A stretch of DNA of 64,000 bases from Promerops cafer. Its lineage: Eukaryota; Chordata; Aves; Passeriformes; Nectariniidae. The stretch covers positions 799,440-863,439 of the forward strand of contig VZSE01006253.1 of the NCBI GenBank assembly GCA_013398275.1. The letters run 5' to 3'. This document shows positions 23,901 to 35,235 of the stretch, piece by piece. Numbering within the stretch: the stretch's first letter is position 1; each line of letters opens with the position of its first letter. Position numbers and translations under genes: made by a program. The notes below the pieces were generated by a model. That model was not told where the DNA came from. It did no database searches and was given only the letters and a program-made list of their open reading frames with translations.

Positions 23901-24566
23901 TGTATTCAATCCTTGTTGGGAGTACTGTTATGAAAAATCTACCCTTTATCTTACAATAAATTACTATAAAGACACACAGTAATGTTTTTTGTTTCAAATT
24001 CACTGTTTTGCAAAACTCTCTTGGCAATGCTACAAAGGGTGTAAAATGGGAGAATCTGTCCTTTCACATAGTAAATGCTACTACTGACTGTGTTACTTCA
24101 CATGTTTTGGACAGTGATACCTTAAAAATCTGTTGTGGTATATTGAGTACTTAGAGAAATTACTCTTTTCTAAAATAGCGCCAATTTAAAATATTTTTTC
24201 CTAGATTAGAAAAAGGAAAGAATAGAAATTAAACTGGTGAAACGTTGCAACAGAGGGAGCAACTCTGGAAAGTACTGGATTAGCTAAATATGTGGGGAAC
24301 ACTGAGGGATGAAACAAAGAATAAGACCTAGTATTTCTAGTGAATAAAACAGAAGAGTGGGTATAAAAAAGACCAGCTTACAACAGTAACCTATGGATAA
24401 TATGCTGAAAAAACCATCTGCAAACAATGGCAAGAGAGAGTAGAAGTATAGGGGAAAAAAGAGGGACTTGGGTCATGTTTCCACAGGCTCAACTCTGCAA
24501 TACAAATCATCAAACCATCTCTGGTTTGACAATAAAGTACTACTGATTAAATCCAGTACTAAGAGT
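20967..24566. other. Unique AT-rich non-coding sequence
   Basis: No gene or mobile element recognised; open frames do not exceed about 85 codons. A 24-bp tandem duplication at 21369-21416 is listed separately. Confidence 0.5.
21369..21416. repeat. 24-bp tandem duplication
   Basis: AAGGCAATACTGAGATGAAT plus four bases is repeated immediately, with two differences (21369-21392, 21393-21416). Confidence 0.93.
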
Positions 24567-25152
24567 TGACCGGCGCTGGTTTTGGCCGGGGTAGTGTCAA
24601 TGTCCTTTGTAGTTGCTGTCGCAGGTCTGTGTTTTGCATTTGTGCTGGAAACAGTGTTGATAACACAGGGATGCTTTACCTCCTGCTTAGCAGGACTTAC
24701 ACAGAGCCAGGGCCTTTTCTGCTCCTCACATCACCCCAACAAAGAGGGTGAGGGTGCATAAGGAGTTAGGAGGAGACACAACTGGGACAGCTGACTCCAG
24801 CTGATCCAAAGGATTTTTCATACCTTATGGCATCATACTCAGTAAATAAACTGGGGTGAAGAAGAATGAAGGGGGAACATTCAGAGAGGTGGTGTTTCAC
24901 TCCCCAAGTCACTGAAGCCCTGTTGTCCTAGAGACATCTGAACACCTGCCTGCCCACAAGAAAGAATTCTTTATTCTGCTCTTCTTGTGTGTGTGGCTTT
25001 TGCTTTATCCATTAAACTGTTTTTATCTGAATGCAATGAGTTTTCTCATTTTAACCTTTCAATTCTCTCCCCTATTCCACTGGGATGGGCAGGGGGTAAG
25101 TGAGTGAGCGGCTTTGTTGGGCTCTGTTGCTGGCTGGGGTTAAGCTGTGACA
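24567..25152 (+). mobile_element. Solo LTR of an avian endogenous retrovirus (586 bp)
   Basis: The element begins TGACCGGCGCTGG and ends GGGGTTAAGCTGTGACA, giving TG...CA ends. Its 3' part has the layout of a well-populated bird LTR type: a CTTTATCCATTAAACTGTTTTTATCT polyadenylation region with ATTAAA near 25012 (quoted here only as a landmark, in two parts: CTTTATCCATTAAACTG then TTTTTATCT), a TTTTCTCATTTTAAC stretch, AATTCTCTCCCC, then GTGAGTGAGCGGC and GCTGGCTGGGGTTAA. A TATA-like AGTAAATAAA lies near 24840. No retroviral coding sequence adjoins it. No convincing target-site duplication is seen, so it is not very young. The open frames inside it are not genes. Confidence 0.85.
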
Positions 25153-28100
25153 TAAAGCTACAAAATGTCTGCTTAAACAGATTTTCCATTGAAGCTAATC
25201 AGAGTATTGAGCAAATAATCATGCTGGGTTTTCAGAGGGACTGTGTTGTGTGCCAAGGTCCAGCCTCACCGGACATGTTTGAAGGAGTTCCTCAACATTC
25301 TCCTCAGACAAATTCTCGAGTTTGTTTTGTCATTGACTTCTTCGGTTCAAATAGTTCTACACCAGGTTTTCAAAGATTAAATGGTCATGGCTATCTGTGT
25401 GGTTCACATGCTGTCTTCTCAAAGCCCATATGAAGAGAGATTGATTCAGATATTCTGAGGGACTGCAAGGAATTAACATGAACAGGAAAAAGAAAAGTGT
25501 GTACAATAGATGCTCATGCCTGAGCCCAGTGTTTGCCTCCATAAGCAGATAACACCATTTCTGTCTGACCTTGTGTGTCTGTCTTGGTAAGGAGGTGGCT
25601 CAGTCAATCAGCACAAAAAATAATTTATACTTCCTAAGGTGTAAATGTGGGCCTAAGAGCTTGATATTACCTAATGATTCCCCTGAGTTCACAAATTCTT
25701 TTAATCAATGTTAGGAAAGTATCTCTTTTTAAAAGTACTGTTTGTATAGCCTTAGGGAAGAGTTGTTTTGCTTATAAAGCATTCAGTGAACATTCTCTGA
25801 CAGTTTCAAAACAAAACAAGGTTGGAAAAAACCTGTTAAAGTGTATCACCATCAATTTTAAAAAACAATACATTTTTTTCCTGTTCTCCAGTTCGAGTGT
25901 ATTTATCCCACTGAGGGATTACTTTTATTTTCCAGCTGTGACTCACTGAATGTATGACAGAGTCTTGTTTCAAAAAATTTATTGAGGCTGAAGAAGATGT
26001 TAAAAACAGACAGGCACCTGGAAATGCCAAAAATGGGAAAAAGAACAAATACAATTTATTTCAAGAGGAGCCATGGCACAGTCCCTGATTCCTCCTGTGT
26101 ATTAAAAAATTATATTCATTCTCCTGCTCCTCTACTTCTCTCCTCTGAATGTTTCAAATGAGCTCAGAGGATAAAGTTTATTTATCAGTCTGGTAATAAA
26201 ATTACAATATCCTCAAAATGCATTTTTGAGAAAACTGGTGGGAAATGGGTCTTTAGCCTTTTGATACACTGATTAAGCTGTTAACTTTCCAGAGCCATAA
26301 TCCCTAATTGTAACATTTGCATATGGATAAATCAATTATAGTGTGTGTCTGTGTCTATGTGATGGTTTTCATCTAACCAGACAGGAAATTGATAGGTTTT
26401 AATTTCCTGGAGTCAGTATCACAAGTTATTGAGATAAAACTTTTGAAAGAAGTACAAGGATTGCCCTTTGAAACAAAATTACTGTAACCTACCCTCTGGA
26501 TGAAGTATTAATATGCTGTTTTCCCTGTATGGATATTTAGCCAGAGAGTTTTAATGCTGGATCCAGATATGCGGTAGATGAAACTGAGAGTTCTGTGGTG
26601 GTCAAAAGTTCTGATACAAAAAAGCCTTAAAGTAAATGAATGATCCAGTCTTCCTAAAATAATTTTTTAAAGTACCTTTTTAACTCTTACTGTTTTCAGT
26701 GGGATTTAACCACATGCTTAAGTTAAGCAAATACACTTTGCTGAAACCGATGCAATGTATAAATTGGCCAGATCTCTTTATTAATGGGAGCTAAGGATGC
26801 TCACCATCTTAACATTGGGCCTTTTAGTAAAACATTTGTCCTTTATCCTTTGCCTCTTCATGCATGTGCCTGCGTTGCAACCTCCTACTTGTCTAGCTAT
26901 TAGAAGCAGCCACGTGGTGAGGTGTGATCTTTGGCCAGGGCACAAAACCCCTGAGTGTAGTTGCAGTTATAATGACAAAAATAGTCTTTTTTTTTACCCA
27001 TGTAGCAAAATGTGGAATAAAGCAGCCAACATTCAGATTTGGCAATATGGATTAGCACAGGTAAGAAGGATTTTGTAGTTGTCATTTGCCAAGGACTTTA
27101 TGATCAATAAAGTGCCTTTACATGGGGAATTAACTTCCATAGTTTCAGGTTTTAAAATATTTGGTGAAACAATGGAGCAGCTAACCAAGGGAGAAAAGAA
27201 TATTCTAGGTTACTAGATGAATACTCAATGTTCTTTAAAATTGTGAGACTGGTCCCATGTGCAAAAGTAATTCTGGATGAACTGTAGTGAGTATAAAGAG
27301 ATCTGGAAAGCTATTTGATACAACTAAGTGGTTCAGAAAATTGAGGATGGTTTTGAATATCAACCTGGAGGGGGAAGATTGCATCAATTATGTGTTTACT
27401 GTCTGAAATATACATATTTGATGGGTGAAGAATTACTTCTCTCTATATACTTAAAGAAGAGGGAACTTGAAAGTAATTACTGAGTTCTCTAGAAAAAATT
27501 ATTTTAACTAATAGCTAGAGAATCATGCCACTGAGCTTGGTTTATTGACAAATAAGACACCTGCCCTTAACTGGTTATCTACTATTCCTTTGAAGTCACT
27601 TGTGGGTTCAAAGAGAGAACCTTTCCTGAAAAGAAGTCATCCTGTGACAGACGACTCCTGAGAGGTGGGATGAACAGTAATATGAAAATGCTCCTCTCTC
27701 TTTTGGAACAAAGAGGAAGTAGAAGTGCTTGCTTTAACTTGAAGCCAAATTTTTAGAGTTATACATGCCCAACACTTTAATTTTTAGTGAGTATCTGGAA
27801 TGCCCTGTGGGATGCACCTACCACAATAGCCACAGAATAAAGGAAAGGAAGATATTTTAGTGGGTTTTGGATCTGATTAAAGATACATTCTGGGAATTAT
27901 CTTCAGGGCAAAGGTATTTACGGAAATGTGTTACTCTAGATACAGTTTGCTTTCAAGGCGTACTTTCCTGGTTATATTAAGATATTTATTGATTGGTCTG
28001 TTGAATGCTTAAAGTCACCTAGATGCTACTGGCATAACCAGGAACACTGTGCACATTTGTGGATTAAAGGCAGCATCACTGCCATAAGGTGACTTCATTG

Positions 28101-28754
28101 AAAAGGCATGTGACATAGAAAAACATATGGAATCAGAACCTTTGGATATTTTACTATTTTTTATTGGTTTTGTAAGCAAGATTTTTTAAATTATATTTTC
28201 TTCCTCTACTGGTATCACAGAGAAATTTAAAAAGGATCTGAATACAGAAGAAAGGAACCTTAAATTGGACTATATTATAGAGAGGAAATAAAACCATGTT
28301 CCTAAATTACTACTATTCTTGTTTGAGCATCAGAGTTATTTTCTGTTAGTGTGTCCTTGTTTTTAGTATCACTGTGTCCTGTGATCCCATATTAGTTATT
28401 GCCCATCAAATATAGATCAGAATATTAACAGAGAAGTTTGGGGCTATTTTGGCTACAATGAAAGATGATATTCTGGAAACTGCCTTCACAGAAAAAGGAT
28501 TTCTAGAAATAAGGGACTACTATGTATATATGCTTTACATTGTAGGTGTATTTCCCAGACACCTTGCCTGCTTATACTACATATTTATTAATAGGCTTGG
28601 TAAATACTTTTGTCAGCTAGCTTTTATTTCTTTGCTGCTACATCATAGCCTCTAGCAGGAAAAAGTAAATCAGCCAAGTGCTAAGTATCTTTCTTTCTAG
28701 CCTGCGTCAGGACCCTGATTCTGCTTCCATTAATGATATCTTCATGGAGGGGAG
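25153..28754. other. Unique AT-rich non-coding sequence
   Basis: No gene or repeat recognised. Frames up to 109 codons (one begins inside the LTR and runs out of it) lack known domains. Confidence 0.5.
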
Positions 28755-29652
28755 ATGGACAGAGAGTTTGACAAAGTGTTTGAAGATTTAACACTGTCCT
28801 TTGTGACATCCTTCTCTCTAAATTGAAGAGGGATGGCTTTGATGGATGGGCCATGCAGTGAATAATGAATTGGCAGGATGGTCACACTCCAGAATTGTGG
28901 AGTGGACAAAGGCTCGATATTCAAGCAGAGGCCAGTGACAACTGGCCTTCCTTAGGGGTCGATATTGGGACTGGCACTTTTTAACATCTTGTTGGCAACA
29001 CAGACAGCAGGATCAAGTGTACCCTCAGACAGTTTTCTGATGACAACAAGCCATGTGGTCTGGTTGAGATGTTGGAGGGAAGGGATGTCATCCAGGGGAC
29101 CTGAATGTATTTGAGAGGTGGGCCTGTACAAAACTCATGAAGGTCAAGGAGGCCAAATTCAAGGTCCTGCACATGGGTCAGAGCAATCCCAAGCAAAAAT
29201 ACAGGCTGGGCAGAGAATGGCTTGAGAGCAGTCCTGAGGATGACTTGGAGTTGTTGGTTGACAAGAAGCTCAACATGGCTGAGATATGTATGCTTGCAGC
29301 CCACAAAACCAACCTCCTGGGCTGCATCAAAAGGGGAATGGCCAGCAGGGCAAGGAAGGGGATTCTCCCTCCTCCACTCCACTCTGGTGAGACTCCACCT
29401 GAAGTGCTATGCTCAGCTCTGCAGCCCCTAAGGTAAGAACTATGTGGACTTATTAGTGTGAGTCCAGAAAAAGACAACCAGGGAGATCAGAGGGCTGGAG
29501 CAGCTGTTCTATGAAAAAGGCTGGGAGAGCTTGTGTTGCTCAGTCTGGAGAAGAAAAGGCCCTGGGGAGAGCTTATAGCAGCCTTCCAGGGCTCTCTGGG
29601 TGTTGCAAGGAACCCAGAGAGGGACTTATTACCAGGGTATGTGTTGCATTAG
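28755..29652 (+). mobile_element. CR1 LINE fragment, ORF2 reverse-transcriptase region, part 1
   Basis: Sequence from about 28755 follows the CR1 ORF2 coding region: the reverse-transcriptase palm part (CCTTCTCTCTAAATTGAAGAG, then GGTCGATATTGGGACTGGCAC just before the catalytic region) and on through the thumb and C-terminal part. It is 5' truncated, as most CR1 copies are, and carries frameshifts and stops, so it makes no protein. It breaks off around 29650 in the middle of a CR1 segment and resumes at about 30424, showing a later insertion. The plus orientation is shown by the coding sense and by the 3' end at 30700. Confidence 0.9.
29137..29436 (+). pseudogene. Remnant of CR1 ORF2 (reverse transcriptase C-terminal part)
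   Basis: An open stretch of 99 codons retains the recognisable CR1 ORF2 pattern: KVLHMGQSNP, then YRLG.EWLESSPE, then LLVDKKL, then LGCIKR.MASR. In intact CR1 the YADD-type catalytic motif lies upstream; here the corresponding stretch (about 29036-29050, reading as FSDDNK-like) is out of frame or altered. The frame is lost after about 29400 by an indel. This is a decayed retrotransposon gene, not a host gene. Confidence 0.88.
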
Positions 29653-29654
29653 AA

Positions 29655-30418
29655 GTATAGAAATTTGGCAGAAAATAAACCCCATTGCTTTCTAGCTTGT
29701 CCTCACAGAGAAAAGGGGCTGGGTGCAGCTCAGTTTAATTTCTAATTATAACCAGTTTGGCACTATAAGTCTGGTCACATTCAGTAAGATATCAGATGTA
29801 TCAATAATTACACTATAATTCTGGTCACATTCAGGATCCCAGATTCATGAATAGTGTGATTTACGGATTTGCCTTACTATAAGTAAGACAGTTCATTAAG
29901 AAGTTTTGTGATCACAGATTGACAAATTCTGTGGTATATTGAAGAAACAGGCTACAGATTTTTGTGAGATTTCCGGTGATAAATATAATAGACCTAGAAA
30001 ATGTGAGTGTATTGTGCTGTGTAAAAGTATATCCAGGTACACTCCGATGGAGTTGGAGGCGTAAATCTTACCAAAGTGACATCCCTTCTTTGAGGAAGAG
30101 AGAGAAGCAAGCCCATCAACTTGTCTGCAAGGCTGTATTCTCATCCTCTGCCACAGGGGATTTCAAATGCCAATTTATACTTTTGGGAGAAGTGGAGGCA
30201 AGACTGTAGTCAAATAACCTGTTTCTGCAGTCACTTTATATGTAAATGAGAGATACTGAGAGTTACAGAGGGAGAGATTATTATGAAGACTGTAGGTCTT
30301 GCATGAGGATGGAACAGAAACATGTAACCCATCAGCCCTGCAGCACACCAAATTTAATGGAAATCTCTCTACCACATATCTCACATCATGTGTCATGGCT
30401 GTAGGCCTCATTCCCACG
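29655..30418. mobile_element. ~764-bp insertion of unknown type inside a CR1
   Basis: The CR1 sequence before about 29652 and after about 30424 is contiguous in the family, so the 764 bp between must have inserted later, or the CR1 suffered a complex rearrangement. TAGAA flanks both sides (29650-29654 and 30419-30423), a possible 5-bp target-site duplication, although CR1 divergence makes a chance match possible. The insert contains AATAAA at about 29673 and a 23-24-bp direct repeat (listed separately). Its ends do not read TG...CA, so a standard LTR is not proven. No protein similarity was seen. Confidence 0.55.
29760..29834. repeat. Direct repeat inside the CR1 insert
   Basis: CACTATAA(G/T)TCTGGTCACATTCAG occurs at about 29761-29784 and again at about 29811-29834, a 50-bp spacing with one mismatch. 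Confidence 0.9.
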
Positions 30419-30423
30419 TAGAA

Positions 30424-30700
30424 AGAGGACAGGGAGGAATGTCTTTAAACTGCAAGAGAACATATTGATATCAGCCATTAGGAAGACATTCTTTACTCAG
30501 AGGGTGGTGACATTTGAACACATTGCCCAGGGAAGCTGAATATGCCCCATCCCTGGAAGTGTTCAAGGCTGGGTTGGCAGGGCTTTGAGCAATCTGGTCT
30601 AGTGCAAGGTGTCCCTACCCACAGCAGGGGTGGGGTGAAACTAGATGATCTTTAAGGTGCCTTCCAACCCAAACTGGCCTAGGATCCTACGAGTCTATGA
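30424..30700 (+). mobile_element. CR1 LINE fragment, 3' end, part 2
   Basis: This continues the interrupted CR1. It holds the last part of ORF2 (CTTTAAACTGCAAGAG, then ATTCTTTACTCAGAGGGTGG, CCCATCCCTGGAAGTGTTCA) and the short 3' UTR with AACTAGATGATCTTTAAGG and CCTTCCAACCCAAA. It ends at the degenerate octamer-like tail around 30690-30700. Confidence 0.92.
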
Positions 30701-32959
30701 AATTTCCTTTCACGTTAGTGGTAGAAGAATGAGGCCCTGGTGTTACTCCTGCACTCTGAGGAAGGGTGATCTCCAGATGGTTGTGCAGATGGTACATTAC
30801 ACCTGCCACTCTCATCTCGTCCACATGGGCTTTCTACAGAGTGCAGACAGCCAGCCAGCCTCTTGGAGTATGCTGTAATGTGCGATTTCTTTCAAACAGG
30901 CTAAAAACACAGAGACAAACCATTTCAGGGGTGTGAGCTGTGACAGCAGTCTGATTGGATGCTTGAGTTGTTTGTGTGTGCAACTTTCACTCTAGTCATG
31001 ATGATGTCCTTGATACTGTCCTCAGGGACAAGTGCAGGTATCTCCAGAAAACTTGTCTCAGTCCAGCATGTGCAAGGTGGATACACCTGCTTACAGTTTG
31101 GTTTATTTTTCCTAGTCAGAAGCAGTTGGATACAATTCTCTTCAAGTTGCTTCTCTGAGTACCCAGGCTTGTTTTATAGTAATTTGGGAATGCATGCTCC
31201 CATCATGACTTGGACACTAATGGTGATTTTCCTCTCTAATGACCTGGATTTGTATTTGTTTAGGAGAAGAGAATTTTTGAACAATGCCATTCCACTGCAT
31301 TCAAAAACCTTCTCAAGAAAGAAAAAAGTGGTGTTGAAAGGATACTGCAATTCAATTATTTTTAAGAAAAAAAAATATTTTTGGAAGCCTCAATTTTCTG
31401 TGCATTTTTATTTCCTTTTTGGTTTGGATTTTTTGTGTTTTTTTTTTTTTTCAGAGCTGCTTTTTCATGACAGTATTTGGAATAGTAGGGGAATGATTAG
31501 AATTGTTTTTTTTCTGGCTATCAAAAGGTAGTTAGAGCAATATGATTCAGACAGCTGCATCATATTCAAATGTCATTAGGACAACAATATTAAGTCAGTT
31601 TTTATAATAGCTCAAGGGGGTAGATTATCACGGCATAATTCAATCACTAAGAACAGGCTCTTAACTCTTATAAGAACAAATCTCTAATATTGATCTCCAA
31701 AACAAGAGGAAAACAACAAAATGACAGAGCAATCATCACAAAGCATGGAATGTTTCCCAGGCTGCCTCCTGGACTTTTGAAGGTACATCACAAGTATTTA
31801 TATTTGAAGGAATAGCTCATATTAAGTCAGGCCAATAGCTGAAATCAATAGAAAACTTCTCTACATACATCTTTAACGAGTAGTGCACCTGGTCCATGTC
31901 AAATAATGATGCATATTTTAACAAGTTTGGAAGTAATGACTTCTGAATTCTGGGTTTTCTTAGATTTCTGACTCCTTGGATAGTACTCAATCTGTCATGC
32001 ATAATTTTCTGATCTGTGAGAGCTGATTAGACCTGGGAGTCCCAGGGCATGAGACCCTTTCAAAGTTCTGCAATATATTCTGTCTCCATTTATCATGCTG
32101 ACTTCAGGTGCTTGGGTGAATAATTCTGTATACACTGATGGTTTGCATTGTTTTTCCATTACACTACTAAACATGACCAGCTTTGATTGCTTAAACACAG
32201 GCACCAATGCCATTTGTGAGAATCTGAGGCATACCAGACTGCTGCATGTGAATGGAAGATGAGGCCTGAAGAAGATCATGTCCTTCTGAAGAAACAGGTA
32301 GAGACCAATGCAAGATTCCTTGGGGTTATTCAAACAGTAAAAAACACTTTTCTTGGGGAAACTGAATTAAATCCTGAGTAGCATTAATGTCAGCATATTT
32401 AGTTGGCTGTACAGTAATTATACAGTCTAGTGGTCCAATTTTTTAAAGAAATTCCTTACACTGTGGCTCTTTCCACCTCTTTTAGCTCTGTTACAGAACA
32501 AGATGAATTGTCCCCTGGAGTGGACTGTGTCTGCAACACAGAACACCATTGACAATAAGTGTTGTTTTCATATCTGGACAACTGGGGCTGAACTCACCCA
32601 CAGCCCTACTGACACTGGAGAGGAACAAGTGTATTATTCTTTGCCTTGCACTGTCAGTATAGTAGGGCACAGGTCCCTCCTAGCTCCTGTGTCATTTCTG
32701 CCAGCCCCATGCAGAAGTGTTTGATACCTGAGTACACTTCGTGTGTTCCCTGGTTGCAGACATGCAGCGGCATCGAGAGCCATGGGAGTGTGCCCAGGTT
32801 GCTGCTCTGTACCTCCACATCTTTGCTGGCAGCATGGTCCCAACGGGAAGAAAAGGTGAGCACACTCTGGAAGCAGATCATTTTGCCTCCCTCTCTCCAG
32901 GGCTGGGAAGGTTGTTGGGATCAGCCTTGTGGACTGCGTCCTCTGCCACCTCTACCTGT
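30701..32959. other. Unique non-coding sequence
   Basis: It contains the longest N-free open frame of the window (190 codons, 30959-31531 plus). That frame is hydrophobic and homopolymer-rich (T runs near 31436-31452, A runs near 31371), with no domain recognised, and its length is within chance expectation. Nothing else identified; GC content rises towards 32.7 kb. Confidence 0.5.
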
Positions 32960-33656
32960 CCCCTGCCCGCTCCTCTGAGTCATGGCTCCAAGATGTGGTG
33001 CTGAAAAGTAGCACCAGTGTGGGAAGTGCTGTGTGGAGCCAAATGGCGGAGGTAAGCCTGAGCCCAGCCAAGTCCAGTGCGAGCTGAAAGGAGCCAAGCT
33101 GAACCAAGCAGAGCTGAGCCAAAAGGAGCTGAGCTGAAGGAACTCGAGCAAAGCTGGGTGGAGCAGGGTGGAGCAGCCAGAAGCAGCGGTGCTGGTAGCA
33201 GCCACATGGAATTGAGTCCAGCATCTGAAGCAGCAGTGCAGTGCAACGCGGGGAATCTAGCTTTTGGGGATTTGTCCATCATTGTTTTCCAGTGTCTTGG
33301 GCAAGGGGAGGGTGAAAGCTGTTTTTGGGAACAGCCACTGACTTGTCTTTGTTTGTTGCCAGTCAGGTGGCACTGGGTGCAGGAATGGCTGCCATCTTGT
33401 CTTTGTCCTGGCAGCCATGCAGAACTAAGCTGAAGTGGTGAATGCCTTCTGTGTGTAAAGCAACTTCTCTTTTTTGTATAGTTTTGTTTTCTAAGATTGC
33501 TGCTATTACCGTGTGTTTCTTTTCCCACAGCTTTCTGCCTTCAGCAAACTGTTATCTCAACCCATAGCCTCCACCTTTGTCCCTCCCTTACCAGAAGGGG
33601 CAGGGGAAGGGGAGTGGTTTATTTGGAGTTTAATTTCCTGATGGTGTTAAACAGCA
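32960..33656 (+). mobile_element. Probable avian LTR, 3' portion
   Basis: The last ~130 bp (33540-33656) follow the same order as the 3' end of the LTR at 24567-25152: AAACTGTTATCTCAACCCATAG, pyrimidine-rich CTCCCTTACC, a GGGG-rich stretch with GGGGAGTGG, and GGTGTTAAACAGCA ending in CA. Upstream the sequence is GC-rich and includes a degenerate GAGCTGAGC-type repeat (33078-33185). The 5' limit is uncertain; 32960 is only where composition and motif density change. I cannot name the family, and the upstream part could belong to something else. Confidence 0.5.
33078..33185. repeat. Degenerate GAGCTGAGCC-type minisatellite
   Basis: GAGCTGA, GAGCCAAG, GAGCTGAGCC, GGAGCTGAGC and GGGTGGAGCA units follow one another with irregular 5- or 10-base spacing, keeping the plus strand purine-rich. 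It gives overlapping open frames on both strands (up to 182 codons minus), which are artefacts. Confidence 0.75.
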
Positions 33657-34700
33657 TGTTACTACATTGCTTTACATTGGCAGCTATATTTGCCTCCAGA
33701 TCTTTGGGGAGATATGTTCTGCATCTTCTTTCTGATTTAAAAGACCTACTATAAAAAGACACTTTTTCAGACAATTAACACTGGATATAAATAGGGAAAA
33801 CAGATACCCAGCAGATTTGAAATTCATAGGTTTATGTATAAATTTAAGTGTTTAAATCTCTGCAAATCAGGTTAAGAGGGAGATGATTGTTTATGGTGTT
33901 ATCCCTGAAAACTTTTACAATTTGTATAGTTTAACATTCCCAGAGGAATGTTCTCTGTTATTCTGTAATTGTCTTCTATGCCCAGAAATACTTCAACAGG
34001 GATTTTTGTCATTCTAAATTGTCATCACTGTAATAGTTGCAGAAAATAATTAATTAATTAGGATAATTAAGGGTGCATTTGGGCTATAAATGAAGATTTT
34101 CGTTGTTGCAGGAGTATGTTATTGATTCAGGGACTAAATTTTCTGCTGGATGAGAATGAAATGAGCAAAGAGAACAAACAGCATGAAAGAGAGGATAGCA
34201 GGATTAACATTCCTTGTACAGGTTCAGTGAGATTTCCCTGTGAAAGCATCAGTGACAGTTTTGAGCTTTGATTCAGAAGTGCTCTGTGTAGTTTTTGTTT
34301 GTTTTCAGTTAAAACAGATGACTAAAGCTACGCCTCCATTTGCTTTGCATTTTCATCTAGTCTTAGTTAAGCATCTTAACAGGGTTAGTAATTAGCAGAA
34401 CTGGGTGACATGCCAGTTTTTGGCTTCATACATTAACCTTGCAGACCTTTTCTGCTGAACTTTAATCTCCCGGCCCTTTTTCTCACCATATGTTTTATGA
34501 TGAGCAGTAATAGTAATGGGACCCTGACACATAATTACTGCAGATGGCTTGAGACTGTAGTGATGTCTCTGTCCAGTCCATCTCTGTGCCAGGGATTTCT
34601 CTTTGAACACATGCTGGCCCTTTAGTCACTAAACATAAGCCCATCATTTTAGCTTAAATTCTTGAATTTTCAGAGTAAGACTGGAAGAAAGTAAATACCC
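33657..34700. other. Unique non-coding sequence
   Basis: AT-rich; a short TTAA tetranucleotide run near 34049-34061. No gene recognised. Confidence 0.5.
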
Positions 34701-34704
34701 CTTC

Positions 34705-34807
34705 TATTTTCAAGAAATGCAAAAAGGATGATCCAGGGAAATACAGGCTGGTCAGCCTCATCTAGATCCCTGGGAAGGTGATGTTTCATATAATCCTGGA
34801 AGCAAGT
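34705..34807 (+). mobile_element. CR1 LINE fragment, ORF2, part 1 of a split copy
   Basis: Conceptual reading of 34708-34770 gives FKKCKKDDPGKYRLVSL followed by a stop, a close match to the conserved CR1 reverse-transcriptase entry motif around PGNYRPVSL. Then comes CCCTGGGAAGGTGATG, also diagnostic. The copy is interrupted at about 34808 and resumes near 35236. Confidence 0.85.
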
Positions 34808-34912
34808 GGAATGGAATGGAATGGAATGGAATGGAATGGAATAGAATAGAATAGAATAGAATAGAATAGAATAGAATAGAATAGAATAGAATAGAATAGA
34901 ATAGAATAGAAT
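34808..34912. repeat. (GGAAT)7-(AGAAT)14 pentanucleotide microsatellite
   Basis: 21 uninterrupted pentamers: seven GGAAT then fourteen AGAAT. On the minus strand these read ATTCC/ATTCT, which is the kind of short repeat that ends CR1 elements (an ATTCTATGA-type tail). The array directly abuts the CR1 3' end at 34913, so it is best explained as an expanded CR1 tail. Confidence 0.97.
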
Positions 34913-35235
34913 ATTTCGGTTGGAAGGGACCTACAATGATCATCTAGTCCAACTCTCTGAACAACTCATGTCAATCCAAGTTAAAGTATGTTATTAAGTG
35001 CATTGACCAAGCATCTTGTAAACACTGACAGGCTTGGGGCATCATTCACATCTCTGGGAAGCCTGTTACACTATTTGATCGCCCTCTGGATAAAGAAATG
35101 CTTCCTCATGCTAAATCTGAACCTCTCCTGGAGAAACTTGGGACCATTCTTGTGTATCCTGCCACTGGATACCAGGGACAAAACTGATCAGCAGTTTTCT
35201 TCCTCTCCTCTTCCTTGCTCTGTAAGCTGTAGAGG
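34913..35235 (-). mobile_element. CR1 LINE 3' end, inserted in another CR1
   Basis: On the plus strand the element starts TTCGGTTGGAAGGGACCT and continues ATCATCTAGTCCAACTC, then the antisense of the ORF2 end (AAGAAATGCTTCCTCATGC, GGGACCATTCTTGTG, CACTGGATACCAGGGA), ending near CTGTAGAGG. It is therefore the last ~320 bp of a CR1 in minus orientation, with the pentanucleotide array as its tail. It belongs to a different CR1 subtype from the one at 61456 (it has the ACAACTC..AAGTTAAAG segment). It sits inside a plus-oriented CR1. Confidence 0.9.

Noticed and set aside
30959..31531. 190-codon open frame, the longest without N's
   Set aside because: It is hydrophobic and made partly of homopolymer runs, with no domain or conserved motif. 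With roughly 128,000 codons read over six AT-rich frames, one frame of this size is near chance expectation.
32980..33528. 182-codon minus-strand frame
   Set aside because: It is generated by the degenerate GAGCTGAGC repeat and GC-rich LTR-like sequence; overlapping frames on both strands show the same low stop density.
32489..33662. TGTTAC at both 32489-32494 and 33657-33662 as an LTR target-site duplication
   Set aside because: The sequence right after the left copy does not begin with TG, as an LTR would, so the match is probably coincidence.
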